From: a virus
Strand: one strand, 5' to 3'
DNA length: 64,000 nt
Virus record (IMG/VR): IMGVR_UViG_3300035180_001220
Coordinates: 48,304-112,303 of that record
Position 1 is the first letter of the stretch; each line of letters begins with the position of its first letter. Position numbers and translations under genes: made by a program. A model generated the notes under the pieces. It did no database searches. It was not told the origin of the DNA and was given only the letters and a program-made list of their open reading frames with translations. Below are positions 32,511 to 40,227 of the stretch, in pieces.

Positions 32511-32737
32511 CAGACGACTTTAGGGCTGGGGCCAAAGCCATGTTCGACTATTTTCATTTTAGAGCCGCTAATAATTGGCACCCCAGAATGCAGGAACATT
32601 GCAATAAAGAAAATGCTCTAGTATTATCTTGGGCTAAAGATGCATTAAGTGAAGTGTCACCTGAAGATGCTGATGAATGGGTGTCAATTGATCAAGCATA
32701 CAAGGATGGTTTTGAAGCTGGAAAGAATTCAAAATGA
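32507..32737 (+). CDS. Hypothetical protein
   Basis: 76 residues; aromatic N-terminal helix (AKAMFDYFHFRAANNWHP) and a YKDGFEAGKNSK end. The tail resembles the GF-AG- ends of several small genes here (26731, 28485, 31589), a recurrent phage motif of unknown meaning. Confidence 0.5.
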   Translation: MTDDFRAGAKAMFDYFHFRAANNWHPRMQEHCNKENALVLSWAKDALSEVSPEDADEWVSIDQAYKDGFEAGKNSK

Positions 32738-32975
32738 GAAACAAATATTAACCCGTCTGCTCTGTTTGTCACAGGGCTGTTGCTGTTGGCGCAGACAAAA
32801 CAAATATGTTTGATGGTAAATGGCTTACACGACACGGGGAGACCCGCGTTGTATTAAGCGTGACAAACCAACTCCTCCACCATATGTTCATACGCATGGG
32901 GACTACCACCAAATACAAGAAGAATTTACTAACACAGAATTTGAAGATGCCATGGGTATCGGACGGGAACCATAA
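32738..32975 (+). pseudogene. Possible decayed zinc-finger gene
   Basis: ATG 32735 opens MRNKY then TAA; the same frame continues VCSVCHRAVAVGADKTN with a CxxC knuckle. Coding character seems to pass to another frame near 32820 (the 51-codon frame listed next). One stop and one frameshift would explain this. Weak. Confidence 0.25.
32820..32975 (+). CDS. Small hypothetical protein
   Basis: 51 codons from ATG 32820 (MAYTTRGDPRCIKRDKPTPP...) to TAA 32973-32975, which overlaps the next ATG as TAATG, the junction used by many genes here. Acidic C terminus. Could be the 3' part of a longer zinc-finger gene broken upstream. Confidence 0.4.
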   Translation: MAYTTRGDPRCIKRDKPTPPPYVHTHGDYHQIQEEFTNTEFEDAMGIGREP

Positions 32976-33289
32976 TGTCAATTTACAATCCAGATGTTTG
33001 GGTAGTGCTAGAATTCACAACTGAAAATGAAACTGTTCGCAAGGTATTTGCTGGATGGTATGGTGGTTTTGCTGGCTCTGATAGTTGGAAGCTCAGCTCA
33101 ATGATCAACACCATATCTGAATTCCAAAATCACTACGAGTTCTTGTGCGAGAGCGGAAGCACCTACAAGTGTCATAAAAGTACTCAGAAGATGAGCATGT
33201 ACATGATGACTGTATGCAGCTTTTGGCTCGAGGAAGCTAAAAAAGAGGGAGCCTTGAAAATCGAAGTCGTAGAAGGTAAATTGACCTAA
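32975..33289 (+). CDS. Hypothetical protein
   Basis: 104 residues, N-terminal beta strands (VWVVLEFTTENETVRKVFAGW) then helices. No family recognised. Last gene of the P2 run; P3 follows at once. Confidence 0.55.
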   Translation: MSIYNPDVWVVLEFTTENETVRKVFAGWYGGFAGSDSWKLSSMINTISEFQNHYEFLCESGSTYKCHKSTQKMSMYMMTVCSFWLEEAKKEGALKIEVVEGKLT

Positions 33290-33299
33290 ATCTTGTTAC

Positions 33300-33390
33300 A
33301 AAGTTACAAGAATTGTTACACATTTTGGTTACAAAATAACCTAAATAAGTGTGTACATTTAGCAGGTTGTAGTGTATAATTACTTATCTT
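33300..33390 (+). promoter_or_regulatory. Early promoter of the repeated family (P3)
   Basis: Three GTTACA elements, GTGTACATTTAG, CAGGTTGTAGTGTATAAT (TATAAT 33375-33380), TTACTTATC leader. -35 TGTACA with a 17-base spacer. Confidence 0.75.
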
Positions 33391-33412
33391 TAACAAATGC
33401 AGAAAGTATTTT

Positions 33413-33574
33413 ATGTCCTCAATCTTTGTTTCTCGTAGTCCAGCTCCTCAAACCAAAGAACAAAAGAAGATTTCTTCCTTGGTCTTGAAGCCCAGTACTG
33501 CTGCTAAAAAGCGCATGTTGCCTGGTCCGGTTACTGTGCTTTACAAGAAGCCCGAAACCGAAGTCAAGGAGTAA
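33413..33574 (+). CDS. Small basic protein
   Basis: 53 residues, basic and proline-rich (SRSPAPQTKEQKK, STAAKKRMLPGP). First gene after P3, with AGAAAG ribosome-binding site in the shared leader. No family recognised. Confidence 0.55.
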   Translation: MSSIFVSRSPAPQTKEQKKISSLVLKPSTAAKKRMLPGPVTVLYKKPETEVKE

Positions 33575-33580
33575 ATCCAA

Positions 33581-33874
33581 ATGTCTTATGTCATCTTCAA
33601 CACCGAAACTACCGAATTCTTTCGTGTGTGGCGCCAAGGTTATTGGCAAGATGCAAAGTATGCTGATGAAGGTGCCGCAAAGACTGCAATGACCAAGCTT
33701 ACCAAGGCTGGCAAGATCGATCCTTCGAAGTTTTCCATCATGGAAATGTCCGAGTTCAAGAAGATCGAGAAGACAGAAACGGTTTGCAGTTTGATGTCTG
33801 GTAAGCCAGTAGTTCAGTCTGTAAACACCCCTCTCTGCTGTGACCCTAGTTCAGAGACCTATTGGAGTATGTAA
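33581..33874 (+). CDS. Hypothetical protein
   Basis: 97 residues. The N-terminal 60 residues (VIFNTETTEFFRVWRQGYWQ then ADEGAAKTAMTKLTK) resemble small phage proteins that pair a beta hairpin with an 'A-x-x-A' helix; Cys pair near the end. TAATG overlap with the next gene. Confidence 0.55.
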   Translation: MSYVIFNTETTEFFRVWRQGYWQDAKYADEGAAKTAMTKLTKAGKIDPSKFSIMEMSEFKKIEKTETVCSLMSGKPVVQSVNTPLCCDPSSETYWSM

Positions 33875-33984
33875 TGTCCACTTTCAATAACGAATATCTC
33901 CATTTTGTGGAAACTGTTTCTATTGTCCCTTGGGAAACCTTCGATGCTGACTATGCCGAATTTTTAATTGGTGGAGAACTATAA
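33874..33984 (+). CDS. Small hypothetical protein
   Basis: 36 residues (MSTFNNEYLHFVETVSIVPW...). TAATG junction with the gene before it. Short but the junction supports it. Confidence 0.4.
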   Translation: MSTFNNEYLHFVETVSIVPWETFDADYAEFLIGGEL

Positions 33985-33989
33985 TAAAC

Positions 33990-34212
33990 TTCAAACGAAA
34001 ACTTACCATTGTGAAAACAGCAGTTTCTCAATCAAGCGATTGCTGAGGTGGAAAATGGCATGAATATTACGTCAATACTAAGATTGAAGCTGCAATTCTC
34101 ACCTTGAATCTGAATGCTAGTTCTATGCGTGTCCGCTTCCCTTGGATGGGGAAGGTAGAAACCCGAGACATCTTGATGACAGCAGACATGAATGTTACAC
34201 TTTGTTACACTT
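33990..34212 (+). pseudogene. Decayed small gene
   Basis: Coding-like text moves through three frames: NFKRKLTIVKTAV, then QFLNQAIAEVENG, then WHEYYVNTKIEAAILTLNLN and VRFPWMGKVETRDILMTADM up to TAA 34212. At least two frameshifts; family not recognised. The 33985-34288 gap otherwise holds only promoter P4. Confidence 0.4.
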
Positions 34213-34262
34213 AAACTGCAAAACTGTGTACATTTTGTCAGGTTTAGTGTATAATTACTTAT
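34188..34262 (+). promoter_or_regulatory. Early promoter of the repeated family (P4)
   Basis: GTTACACTTTGTTACAC, ACTGTGTACATTTTGT, CAGGTTTAGTGTATAAT (TATAAT 34250-34255), then the leader GATTAACTTAGAAAGTTTA also seen at 30072. Confidence 0.75.
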
Positions 34263-34288
34263 CGATTGATTAACTTAGAAAGTTTAAA

Positions 34289-34750
34289 ATGCTGAAACAA
34301 ATCGCTGAAATCACTGGTCTCCGTTACAATGAACAAGACACTATCGCAATGGGGCTCCTGAACCGCATTGCTAACTACATCCCAGCAAACGTGAAGGCTG
34401 ATGACAAGTACTTCGCTCGCATGGTTGCTATGGCCGAAGATCGAGTTAATGCTGAAGGCAATCTCTGCATTGTGAGCCTTGTCAAGGCAATTACTGCTGA
34501 ACCTATTGAGAAGGTTCTGAAAATCAAGTCTAGCCCTAAGGGTGCTCGCATCAAGGTTGCTGCAGTCAATGGAGTTCGCTTCAGCTTCGGTCCAATCTGG
34601 AATGCTTCGGTTATCAAGGGTAAGGGTATCGCATTGGTTGAAGCCAACCGTGTGAAGCTCAACCACCAAGCTGAAATGCTGGGTATCGCAGCTCCCGAAA
34701 AGATGGAAGCTGTTGCTCTCACCGCTGCTATTGCTACCCTGATTGCTTAA
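34289..34750 (+). CDS. Hypothetical protein
   Basis: 153 residues, Ala/Lys-rich. Helical N terminus, central strands (GARIKVAAVNGVRFSFGPIWN), helical end. First gene after P4, so probably strongly expressed early. No family recognised. Confidence 0.6.
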   Translation: MLKQIAEITGLRYNEQDTIAMGLLNRIANYIPANVKADDKYFARMVAMAEDRVNAEGNLCIVSLVKAITAEPIEKVLKIKSSPKGARIKVAAVNGVRFSFGPIWNASVIKGKGIALVEANRVKLNHQAEMLGIAAPEKMEAVALTAAIATLIA

Positions 34751-34866
34751 GGAAAGAAAATCACGCAGGCATTTACTATTGATGGTTTTGAAGTTCTCAG
34801 TTCTGATGGTGACTGCATGACGATTAGCTGGTAAGTAAATAGTTTAACGCATCAAAGGAAAATATC

Positions 34867-35040
34867 ATGGGCGGAAAAGCAACATCGATTTATCTGACCG
34901 TTTGCCCTAAGGGCAGCCACATCAGTGTTTTCAAGAAGGTCTTCTTTGAAGCCAAGGCATACAACGAGTTTGTGAGGGATCCAGCCTTCATTGAGAAGTA
35001 TCCTAAGGACCGGTTTGACGTCATCAAAGAGACCTACTGA
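34867..35040 (+). CDS. Small hypothetical protein
   Basis: 57 residues (MGGKATSIYLTVCPKGSHIS...), AAAGGAA ribosome-binding site. An upstream in-frame stretch (34757-34833, KITQAFTIDGFEVLSSDGDC) has no proper start and may be debris. Confidence 0.5.
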   Translation: MGGKATSIYLTVCPKGSHISVFKKVFFEAKAYNEFVRDPAFIEKYPKDRFDVIKETY

Positions 35041-35041
35041 C

Positions 35042-35200
35042 ATGTCCGCCTTTGAACTACTTGATGCAGTAGAGACCCAGATTATCCGTCTGGGTGAGCT
35101 GCGTAATCTTTACAATGTGATAGTAAATGGCATGCCTACCTCTAATGCTACTGAATTGCTAGTTCAATTCGGTATATCCAGGGGTCTCTTGAAGATATAA
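35042..35200 (+). CDS. Small hypothetical protein
   Basis: 52 residues, one amphipathic helix (FELLDAVETQIIRLGELRNLYN) and a short tail. Starts one base after the previous stop. Confidence 0.5.
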   Translation: MSAFELLDAVETQIIRLGELRNLYNVIVNGMPTSNATELLVQFGISRGLLKI

Positions 35201-35251
35201 GTTTGCGGCTTTCTGCAGACTTCCAAATACTGCGTGAAGCTATAATGACAA

Positions 35252-35485
35252 ATGATAACACTGACTGAAATACTTGAAAGCATCAACGTACATAGACAGA
35301 AACGCATTGAGCGAAGAGCTAAAGAGCTGATTAGCGACGATTTGGTTTTTCGGCTTCGCAAGCGAGCAGAAATTCGCAGACAGATTTCTACACGTAAGAG
35401 CGTGCAAGAAGGTAAGCCTGATCGTATTGCTGATCTTCTTGAAGAAGCTGCAAATGAAATAGAACGATTGAGAAATGGCAAATAA
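35252..35485 (+). CDS. Hypothetical coiled-coil protein
   Basis: 77 residues, about 25% Arg+Lys, helical throughout, coiled-coil end (IADLLEEAANEIERLRNGK). TATAAT at 35242-35247 lies just upstream. The MITLTEILESI start is like the capsid-tag set but lacks aromatic residues. Overlaps the next gene by 11 bases. Confidence 0.5.
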   Translation: MITLTEILESINVHRQKRIERRAKELISDDLVFRLRKRAEIRRQISTRKSVQEGKPDRIADLLEEAANEIERLRNGK

Positions 35486-36059
35486 GTTTTTTACATCTGA
35501 CCTCCACTGGGGTCATGAACGTATTATCGGATATTGCAACCGACCGTACCAGTCTGCTCGCCAAATGGACGAAGCGTTGATTTACAACTGGAACCTTGCA
35601 GTCAAGCCTGATGACATCATCTACATTTTGGGGGATGTCTTCTTCTGCAATCAAGAAGAAGCAAAGACTATCCTCAATCGTCTAAATGGTAAAAAGAGAT
35701 TAGTCTATGGAAACCATGACAAGGTTATTCGTAATCAAAAACCTATTCAGGATCTATTCGAGGAAATTCTTCCTGAACTTTACACTGAGCACATTGACGG
35801 TATTATGGTTCATATGTGCCATTACCCAATGCATTCCTGGAACAAAGCTTTTCACGGTTCCTATATGCTTCATGGTCATGTGCATAGTCCTCAACCTATA
35901 GATGGCAAAGTCCGTCGATATGATGTAGGTGTTGATGCTAACCATTATGCACCAGTTAGGTGGGAAACAATTAAGAAGACGCTCGATAGTATCCCTGCTG
36001 GAGAACCTGATAATATTCGTTCAAACCGCAAAACAGAAAACGAGAAGAAAGAACTATGA
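35475..36059 (+). CDS. Calcineurin-like metallophosphoesterase
   Basis: 194 residues. All metal motifs are present: SDLHWGH (Asp9, His11), LGDVF (Asp54), YGNHD (Asn80-His81), CHYP (His116) and HGHVH (134-137). Compact form similar to phage phosphoesterases that act on cyclic or modified nucleotides. Basic C-terminal tail. Co-transcribed with the Nudix gene (ATGA overlap). Confidence 0.85.
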   Translation: MANKFFTSDLHWGHERIIGYCNRPYQSARQMDEALIYNWNLAVKPDDIIYILGDVFFCNQEEAKTILNRLNGKKRLVYGNHDKVIRNQKPIQDLFEEILPELYTEHIDGIMVHMCHYPMHSWNKAFHGSYMLHGHVHSPQPIDGKVRRYDVGVDANHYAPVRWETIKKTLDSIPAGEPDNIRSNRKTENEKKEL

Positions 36060-36484
36060 CAAACTTCACGTGCGAGCTTGCCTGCACACTTGAATTGAAG
36101 CCAGATTTTAAAGCTGCAGGCGTTATCCTGCACTCAGTTAAATCTAATCGTTATCTATTCGTGCAGCGTGGTAATCGTGTTATGCAGCCCCGAACCTGGG
36201 CAGGCTTCGGTGGTGAGATTGATCCGGGTGAAACAGCTGAAGAAGCAGTTATTCGCGAGCTCAAAGAAGAAGCTGGATATTCAAATGCTGTTAAGCTAAA
36301 GAAAGTTTTCACTTTCAACAATGGTAAGTTTACCTACACTAACTATATTGGCGATGTGTGGGATGAATTTGAACCTACACTCAACTGGGAAAATATTGAT
36401 TACATTTGGTGCAATGCTAACGATCTTCCATCACCTCTTCACCCGGGTATTATTGACATGTTAAAAGTGGTCAAATTGAGTTGA
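36056..36484 (+). CDS. Nudix hydrolase
   Basis: 142 residues. Complete Nudix box from Gly52 to Gly74: GGEIDPGETAEE then REL-EEAG. Hydrolyses a nucleoside diphosphate linked to X; with substrates such as dNTPs, NADH, ADP-ribose or mRNA caps unresolved. Runs into a region with only a decayed minus-strand gene. Confidence 0.88.
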   Translation: MTNFTCELACTLELKPDFKAAGVILHSVKSNRYLFVQRGNRVMQPRTWAGFGGEIDPGETAEEAVIRELKEEAGYSNAVKLKKVFTFNNGKFTYTNYIGDVWDEFEPTLNWENIDYIWCNANDLPSPLHPGIIDMLKVVKLS

Positions 36485-37165
36485 TAATGGTTGGTATGCA
36501 GTAGCTTGTTGTTTAACGTCAAGCGCTGCTCTATCTTCCCGTGATAACTTCTTCCATTCCTTATTTGGAATGTTCTAGCCTTTCTAGGGGAAGGCCATCC
36601 AATAACTGCCCTTCTTCATCTTCCCATCAGGGTTAGTGATAGCCCTTGTCCCAAATCGCTGCATGCCCATAGCAGTCTCTTCACCCTCCGGCGTTTGTCA
36701 TACTATACGGTTAGTGTGGCCTTCCTTGTCAGTATAAGTAGCTAATATCTTTCTTGGAGGTATTGATCCTTTGCTTGCACCAGGAGACTTCCATAATTCA
36801 CCCGGCTTATTATGAGTGCCATCGAACTCAGGGTTAATTTTGAATTTAATCACTGGTGTGGCAAGTGGGCATCAGCTTCTACATACTTCCTGATTTGCTG
36901 TAAATCTTCAGACCTGTCAGCTTGAGTAGCTAATTTCAAGAATACAAGTGGAGCTGTATAGGCCACAAAACCTTCATATACTACATTCAGCCCCATAGGA
37001 GTAGATGCAGTGACCTGCTTCTTTGTAAGCATTAATAATGTCAGAACACTATGCTTTCAAAATGGTAGCCAGGCCTTCAACCTTACTAACCTTAGTGACT
37101 TCTTTATCTTTAGGGTCAGCCAGGTTATGGATTGCACGAGGGCAGAATAGTTCAAAAACTTTCAC
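36461..37165 (-). pseudogene. Decayed minus-strand gene
   Basis: About 230 codons of coding-like minus-strand text: KVFELFCPRAIHNLADPKD from GTG 37165, then (other frame) GLNVVYEGFVAYTAPLVF and SEDLQQIRKYVEADAHLPH, then (third frame) KFKINPEFDGTHNKPGELW, PRKILATYTDKEGHTNRIV, GEETAMGMQRFGTRAITN and NIPNKEWKKLSREDRAALD. At least two frameshifts and four in-frame stops. Family not recognised. It is the only minus-strand gene text in the early cluster and overlaps the Nudix 3' end. Confidence 0.55.
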
Positions 37166-37166
37166 G

Positions 37167-37262
37167 TGTAACACTTTTCTCGAGTATTTGACAAACTTAT
37201 TTGTAAAATCTTTTTGCAACCTGGCAAAAAGTACGCAGGTTGCAGTGTATAATTACTTATCA
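37167..37262 (+). promoter_or_regulatory. Early promoter of the repeated family (P5, diverged)
   Basis: GTAACAC, TTGTAAAATC, then GTACGCAGGTTGCAGTGTATAAT-type core (TATAAT 37248-37253) and TTACTTATCAGTTGATT leader. The TGTGTAC element is displaced compared with the other copies. Confidence 0.65.
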
Positions 37263-37285
37263 GTTGATTATAATAGAAATTAAAA

Positions 37286-37414
37286 ATGGATGTTGAAATA
37301 GTTATGGAAGAAGTTAAAATGCCAATTAAGGAAAATCTTTCCTCGCATACATACATTGACATTGATGGCGAATTTATCCGCCAAACCAGTGTAATCGAAT
37401 TTCAAGTAGAGTAA
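37286..37414 (+). CDS. Small hypothetical protein
   Basis: 42 residues, acidic (MDVEIVMEEVKMPIKENLSS...). First gene after P5; two bases before the next start. Confidence 0.45.
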   Translation: MDVEIVMEEVKMPIKENLSSHTYIDIDGEFIRQTSVIEFQVE

Positions 37415-37416
37415 AA

Positions 37417-37623
37417 ATGGCCGTTCAACTCGATAATCTTACCGATGAGCAGTGCAAGATTGCCAGCATTCTTTGGGCGTGCGAGACACAAGAAGAAGCA
37501 GATGAAGTAGTTGAAAAGGGAGGCATTGAGTTTGCTAAAATTCGTTCCCTCTTAATTGCGGCTGCCTTTGATGACATAGAACATATTAGGGATGCACAAG
37601 CATTAGTTGAGAGAATAAAATGA
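37417..37623 (+). CDS. Hypothetical protein
   Basis: 68 residues, acidic and all-helical (ILWACETQEEADEVVEKGG, HIRDAQALVERIK). ATGA overlap with the next gene. Confidence 0.55.
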   Translation: MAVQLDNLTDEQCKIASILWACETQEEADEVVEKGGIEFAKIRSLLIAAAFDDIEHIRDAQALVERIK

Positions 37624-37859
37624 CGAATGACGAGCTTCGAAAAATCTTTGACTTGAAGCCTTGCCCAAACCCCGGTCATGAATTCAAGTTCGGAAGATTG
37701 ATGGGTGAATGGCGGCGGGCTGCAGATTGCTGGTCTCAGCTAGTTGGCGATAAACTTCAGACTTTGTGGTTCTCAATTCACACTACCAAATCAACCGATA
37801 ATCTGACCATTTACTGCTTAACAGTTTGGAAGCTGAAAGTTATAGTAGGGGTAGTATGA
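37620..37859 (+). CDS. Hypothetical protein
   Basis: 79 residues. N-terminal ELRKIFDLKPCPNPGHEFKF, then WRRAADCWSQL. The hydrophobic last 15 residues (TVWKLKVIVGVV) may be read past a frameshift. TATGA junction with the next gene. Confidence 0.45.
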   Translation: MTNDELRKIFDLKPCPNPGHEFKFGRLMGEWRRAADCWSQLVGDKLQTLWFSIHTTKSTDNLTIYCLTVWKLKVIVGVV

Positions 37860-38074
37860 TGAAGCGCGGTTTCTTCTGGTCCAAGACTAAAGGCCTCAAT
37901 GCCGACATCGCTCGTCATCGCATAAAAGAAAAAGAACTCCGTGAAAAGATTGCAGAACTTGAAAAAGAAGTTCTAACTGACCCTGGAATGGACACTTATT
38001 TACAGGCCTATCGTTCTCTTCTCATCAAGCTCCAAGATAGCAAGGCAGAAGTTGTTTCGAGGATTGGACAATGA
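37856..38074 (+). CDS. Small coiled-coil protein
   Basis: 72 residues from ATG 37856 (or 37859), basic N terminus, coiled coil RIKEKELREKIAELEKEV. An upstream ATG at 37826 would overlap the previous gene by 34 bases and is less likely. ATGA overlap with the phosphoesterase gene. Confidence 0.5.
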   Translation: MMKRGFFWSKTKGLNADIARHRIKEKELREKIAELEKEVLTDPGMDTYLQAYRSLLIKLQDSKAEVVSRIGQ

Positions 38075-38877
38075 AAATTCGTATCGCATCTGATCTGCAT
38101 CTTGAAGCCTTTCGCGGGTGCAACATGGAGTCTTTAATTGTTGATGTTCTTCCATCTGACCCACAAGATGCAGAATCAGTACTCATTTTGGCAGGTGACA
38201 TCTCTGCCGATCCTAACCAGCTGCTGGATTTTCTGCGATTGGTTGAGGTTCGATTCCGCCAAGTCATCTATATTCCGGGTAACCATGAATATTACCGACA
38301 TGAGTATCATGCTTGGAACAAAACCCTGGATGATCGCTTTACTGAGGTTCTGACTCGAACTCAATGGGCGAATGATAGGGTCGGCTTCTACATCCTTGAA
38401 GGGCAACCTTTCATCTTCGCAACCATGTGGACCGAGGGTGGGCGTACTCTACAAGAACGTGCGATGGTTGGTTCTGCAATGAATGACTTCCGTTTGATTC
38501 GCCACGGACAAAGTCCCTTCACCGTTAGTCTGATGGAGATGTACCACAAGCGACAGAAGAAAGAGATTGTTCGGCTGCTGACGGAATGGAAGGGTGGAGT
38601 TCGGCCCGTTGTGATTACCCATCACATGCCCAGCTATTCGCTGTGTCATCCACGATTTGGAAACCATATTAATGGTGGCTTTGCAGCAGAATGCGATGAC
38701 ATTTTGCACGAGGATTATGCACCCCCAATCTGGATCTATGGTCATACGCATGACTGCGGAGATACTGTGATTGAGAAGACACGTGCTATTGCTAACCCGA
38801 TGGGATATCCTCGCGAATTTGGTCCTAACTCTCAATACAATAAGTACAAAAAAGGTCCATTCTTTGTAGAAGTGTAA
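38071..38877 (+). CDS. Calcineurin-like metallophosphoesterase
   Basis: 268 residues. SDLHLE (Asp8, His10), AGDIS (Asp43), PGNHEYY (70-76), ITHHMPS and YGHTHDC complete the binuclear metal site. Longer and not closely alike to the 194-residue enzyme at 35475. Possible substrates: cyclic nucleotides, nucleotide second messengers or nucleic-acid ends. Last gene of its run, P6 follows. Confidence 0.85.
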   Translation: MKIRIASDLHLEAFRGCNMESLIVDVLPSDPQDAESVLILAGDISADPNQLLDFLRLVEVRFRQVIYIPGNHEYYRHEYHAWNKTLDDRFTEVLTRTQWANDRVGFYILEGQPFIFATMWTEGGRTLQERAMVGSAMNDFRLIRHGQSPFTVSLMEMYHKRQKKEIVRLLTEWKGGVRPVVITHHMPSYSLCHPRFGNHINGGFAAECDDILHEDYAPPIWIYGHTHDCGDTVIEKTRAIANPMGYPREFGPNSQYNKYKKGPFFVEV

Positions 38878-38878
38878 C

Positions 38879-38945
38879 AAGTTACACTTCTTTTGCAAAT
38901 AACTGTGTACTTTTGCCAGGTTGCAGTGTATAATAAATCATAAAT
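38879..38945 (+). promoter_or_regulatory. Early promoter of the repeated family (P6)
   Basis: GTTACACTTCTTTTGCAAAT, ACTGTGTAC, CAGGTTGCAGTGTATAAT (TATAAT 38929-38934). Starts right at the phosphoesterase stop. Confidence 0.75.
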
Positions 38946-38964
38946 TGATGATACTGAGGAATAA

Positions 38965-39177
38965 ATGATCTACGATTCAAGTAAGAACTACCTAGATGGA
39001 TGGGTCACTCTTATCTTCGATGGTAATGATCCTACCCTCTTTGAAGTTGTCGAATATGTTCAAAAGAACTACGGCTTCATCCCAAAGAGTGATGGCATTG
39101 AAAGTCCTTGTGAAGGTTTCGGTGGTTTCCCCAATCCTGGTATCGTAAAAGCCCATCCACTTGAAGGAAGATTCTGA
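38965..39177 (+). CDS. Hypothetical protein
   Basis: 70 residues (IYDSSKNYLDGWVTLIFDGN...), first gene after P6. No family recognised. Confidence 0.5.
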   Translation: MIYDSSKNYLDGWVTLIFDGNDPTLFEVVEYVQKNYGFIPKSDGIESPCEGFGGFPNPGIVKAHPLEGRF

Positions 39178-39190
39178 TGAAAAAGGTGAA

Positions 39191-39634
39191 ATGCTTTCCA
39201 AGATGATTGTCATCGCAACGAATGCCCATGCAGGACAGTTCGACAAAGGTGGCAACCCCTATATCTTGCATCCATTGCAAGTGATGTCCTCTCTCAAAGA
39301 GGATGATGAAGAACTCCAATGTATTGCAGTTGGGCACGATGTCATTGAAGATACTTCTACGACTTACAAGTTCCTCCGAGATGAGGGAATGTCTGAACAT
39401 GTCATCGAAGGTATCCGCTGCTTGACAAAAGTTCCTGGTCAAACCTATGAAGAATACCAAGCAGATGTATTCGGCAGTGTGGATGCTATGAAGGTCAAGA
39501 AATGCGACCTCCGCCATAACACAGATACCCGGCGCTTGAGGGGTATTACCAACAAGGACACTGCTCGAATGGCAAAGTACATGAAGTTCTATGCCGACAT
39601 TGAAACGCGTCTGAACCTCAAGGTGGTAGTATGA
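39191..39634 (+). CDS. HD-domain (SpoT/MESH1-like) phosphohydrolase
   Basis: 147 residues from ATG 39191 (AAGGTG ribosome-binding site; a TTG at 39161 is possible). ATNAHAGQFDKGGNPYILHP, VGHDVIEDT and KKCDLRHNTD are the HD-motif blocks of the (p)ppGpp hydrolase branch of HD proteins. No synthetase domain. A phage alarmone hydrolase is plausible; nucleotidase activity on another substrate cannot be excluded. Confidence 0.8.
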   Translation: MLSKMIVIATNAHAGQFDKGGNPYILHPLQVMSSLKEDDEELQCIAVGHDVIEDTSTTYKFLRDEGMSEHVIEGIRCLTKVPGQTYEEYQADVFGSVDAMKVKKCDLRHNTDTRRLRGITNKDTARMAKYMKFYADIETRLNLKVVV

Positions 39635-39813
39635 ACGATATCGAATTCATTGAAGAATGTCTTGCTAGTTATATCCAAGATCAACGCCGAGCTGTAGAGA
39701 ACAGCAATAGCTGCACCCCATCGTTCTACACTAATGAAGAGCGACGGATTGTTGAAGAGCAATCTGCTATCTACATGGCTATGGCTCGTATCAAGGAAAG
39801 GCTTGGAGAATAA
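39631..39813 (+). CDS. Hypothetical protein
   Basis: 60 residues, acidic helices (FIEECLASYIQDQRRAVEN, SAIYMAMARIKERLGE). ATGA and TAATG junctions on the two sides. Confidence 0.5.
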   Translation: MNDIEFIEECLASYIQDQRRAVENSNSCTPSFYTNEERRIVEEQSAIYMAMARIKERLGE

Positions 39814-39950
39814 TGAGTTTGAAAGAAAGATTTGCTCTATGGTGGAAGCAGTTCTCATGCTTACATACAATGGAAGTAGAACATGAAGATGATGCATGTC
39901 AGGTAGAGCGATGCACTCATTGTGGATTAACACGAACACATGGTGGTTGA
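39813..39950 (+). CDS. Small zinc-finger-like protein
   Basis: 45 residues. SCLHTMEVEHEDD then CQVERCTHCGLTRTHGG: a CxxH and C-x3-C/CxxC-x4-H pattern that probably binds zinc. Short proteins of this pattern are common in T4-like phages, with no known role. Confidence 0.55.
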   Translation: MSLKERFALWWKQFSCLHTMEVEHEDDACQVERCTHCGLTRTHGG

Positions 39951-39951
39951 A

Positions 39952-40227
39952 ATGAACGAGAAGATAAAAAAGCTTATTGAGCAATCTTACGATCAAGTTC
40001 CTCATGAGCGAGATTGGGATGCAATGTCATCTGTCTTTAACAAAGAAAAGTTTGCTAATTTGCTTCTCAAAGAAGTTCTCAAAGAGACACAGAAGGTTTG
40101 GTACCAGCTTAATGATACACCTCCTGCCGAAGGTGAAACTCTGCGAGATGTGGGTATTCACATAGGACAAAAGGCTGGCATTATGAAAGTAGCACAACAT
40201 CTTCGTAAACATTTTGACGTAACCTAA
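39952..40227 (+). CDS. Hypothetical protein
   Basis: 91 residues from ATG 39952, helical, with VFNKEKFANLLLKEVLKE, then a GIHIGQKAGIMKVAQHLRKHF end. Last gene of the early cluster. Confidence 0.55.
   Translation: MNEKIKKLIEQSYDQVPHERDWDAMSSVFNKEKFANLLLKEVLKETQKVWYQLNDTPPAEGETLRDVGIHIGQKAGIMKVAQHLRKHFDVT

Noticed and set aside
34757-34833. Short frame starting at ATC after AGGAAAG
   Set aside because: ATC is an extremely rare start; without ATG/GTG/TTG I treat it as debris.
36461-37165. TGA and TAG read as Trp and Gln would restore long stretches, hinting at stop-codon recoding
   Set aside because: Neighbouring genes use TGA, TAG and TAA as normal stops at tight overlaps, and this stretch also needs frameshifts. 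Decay is simpler.
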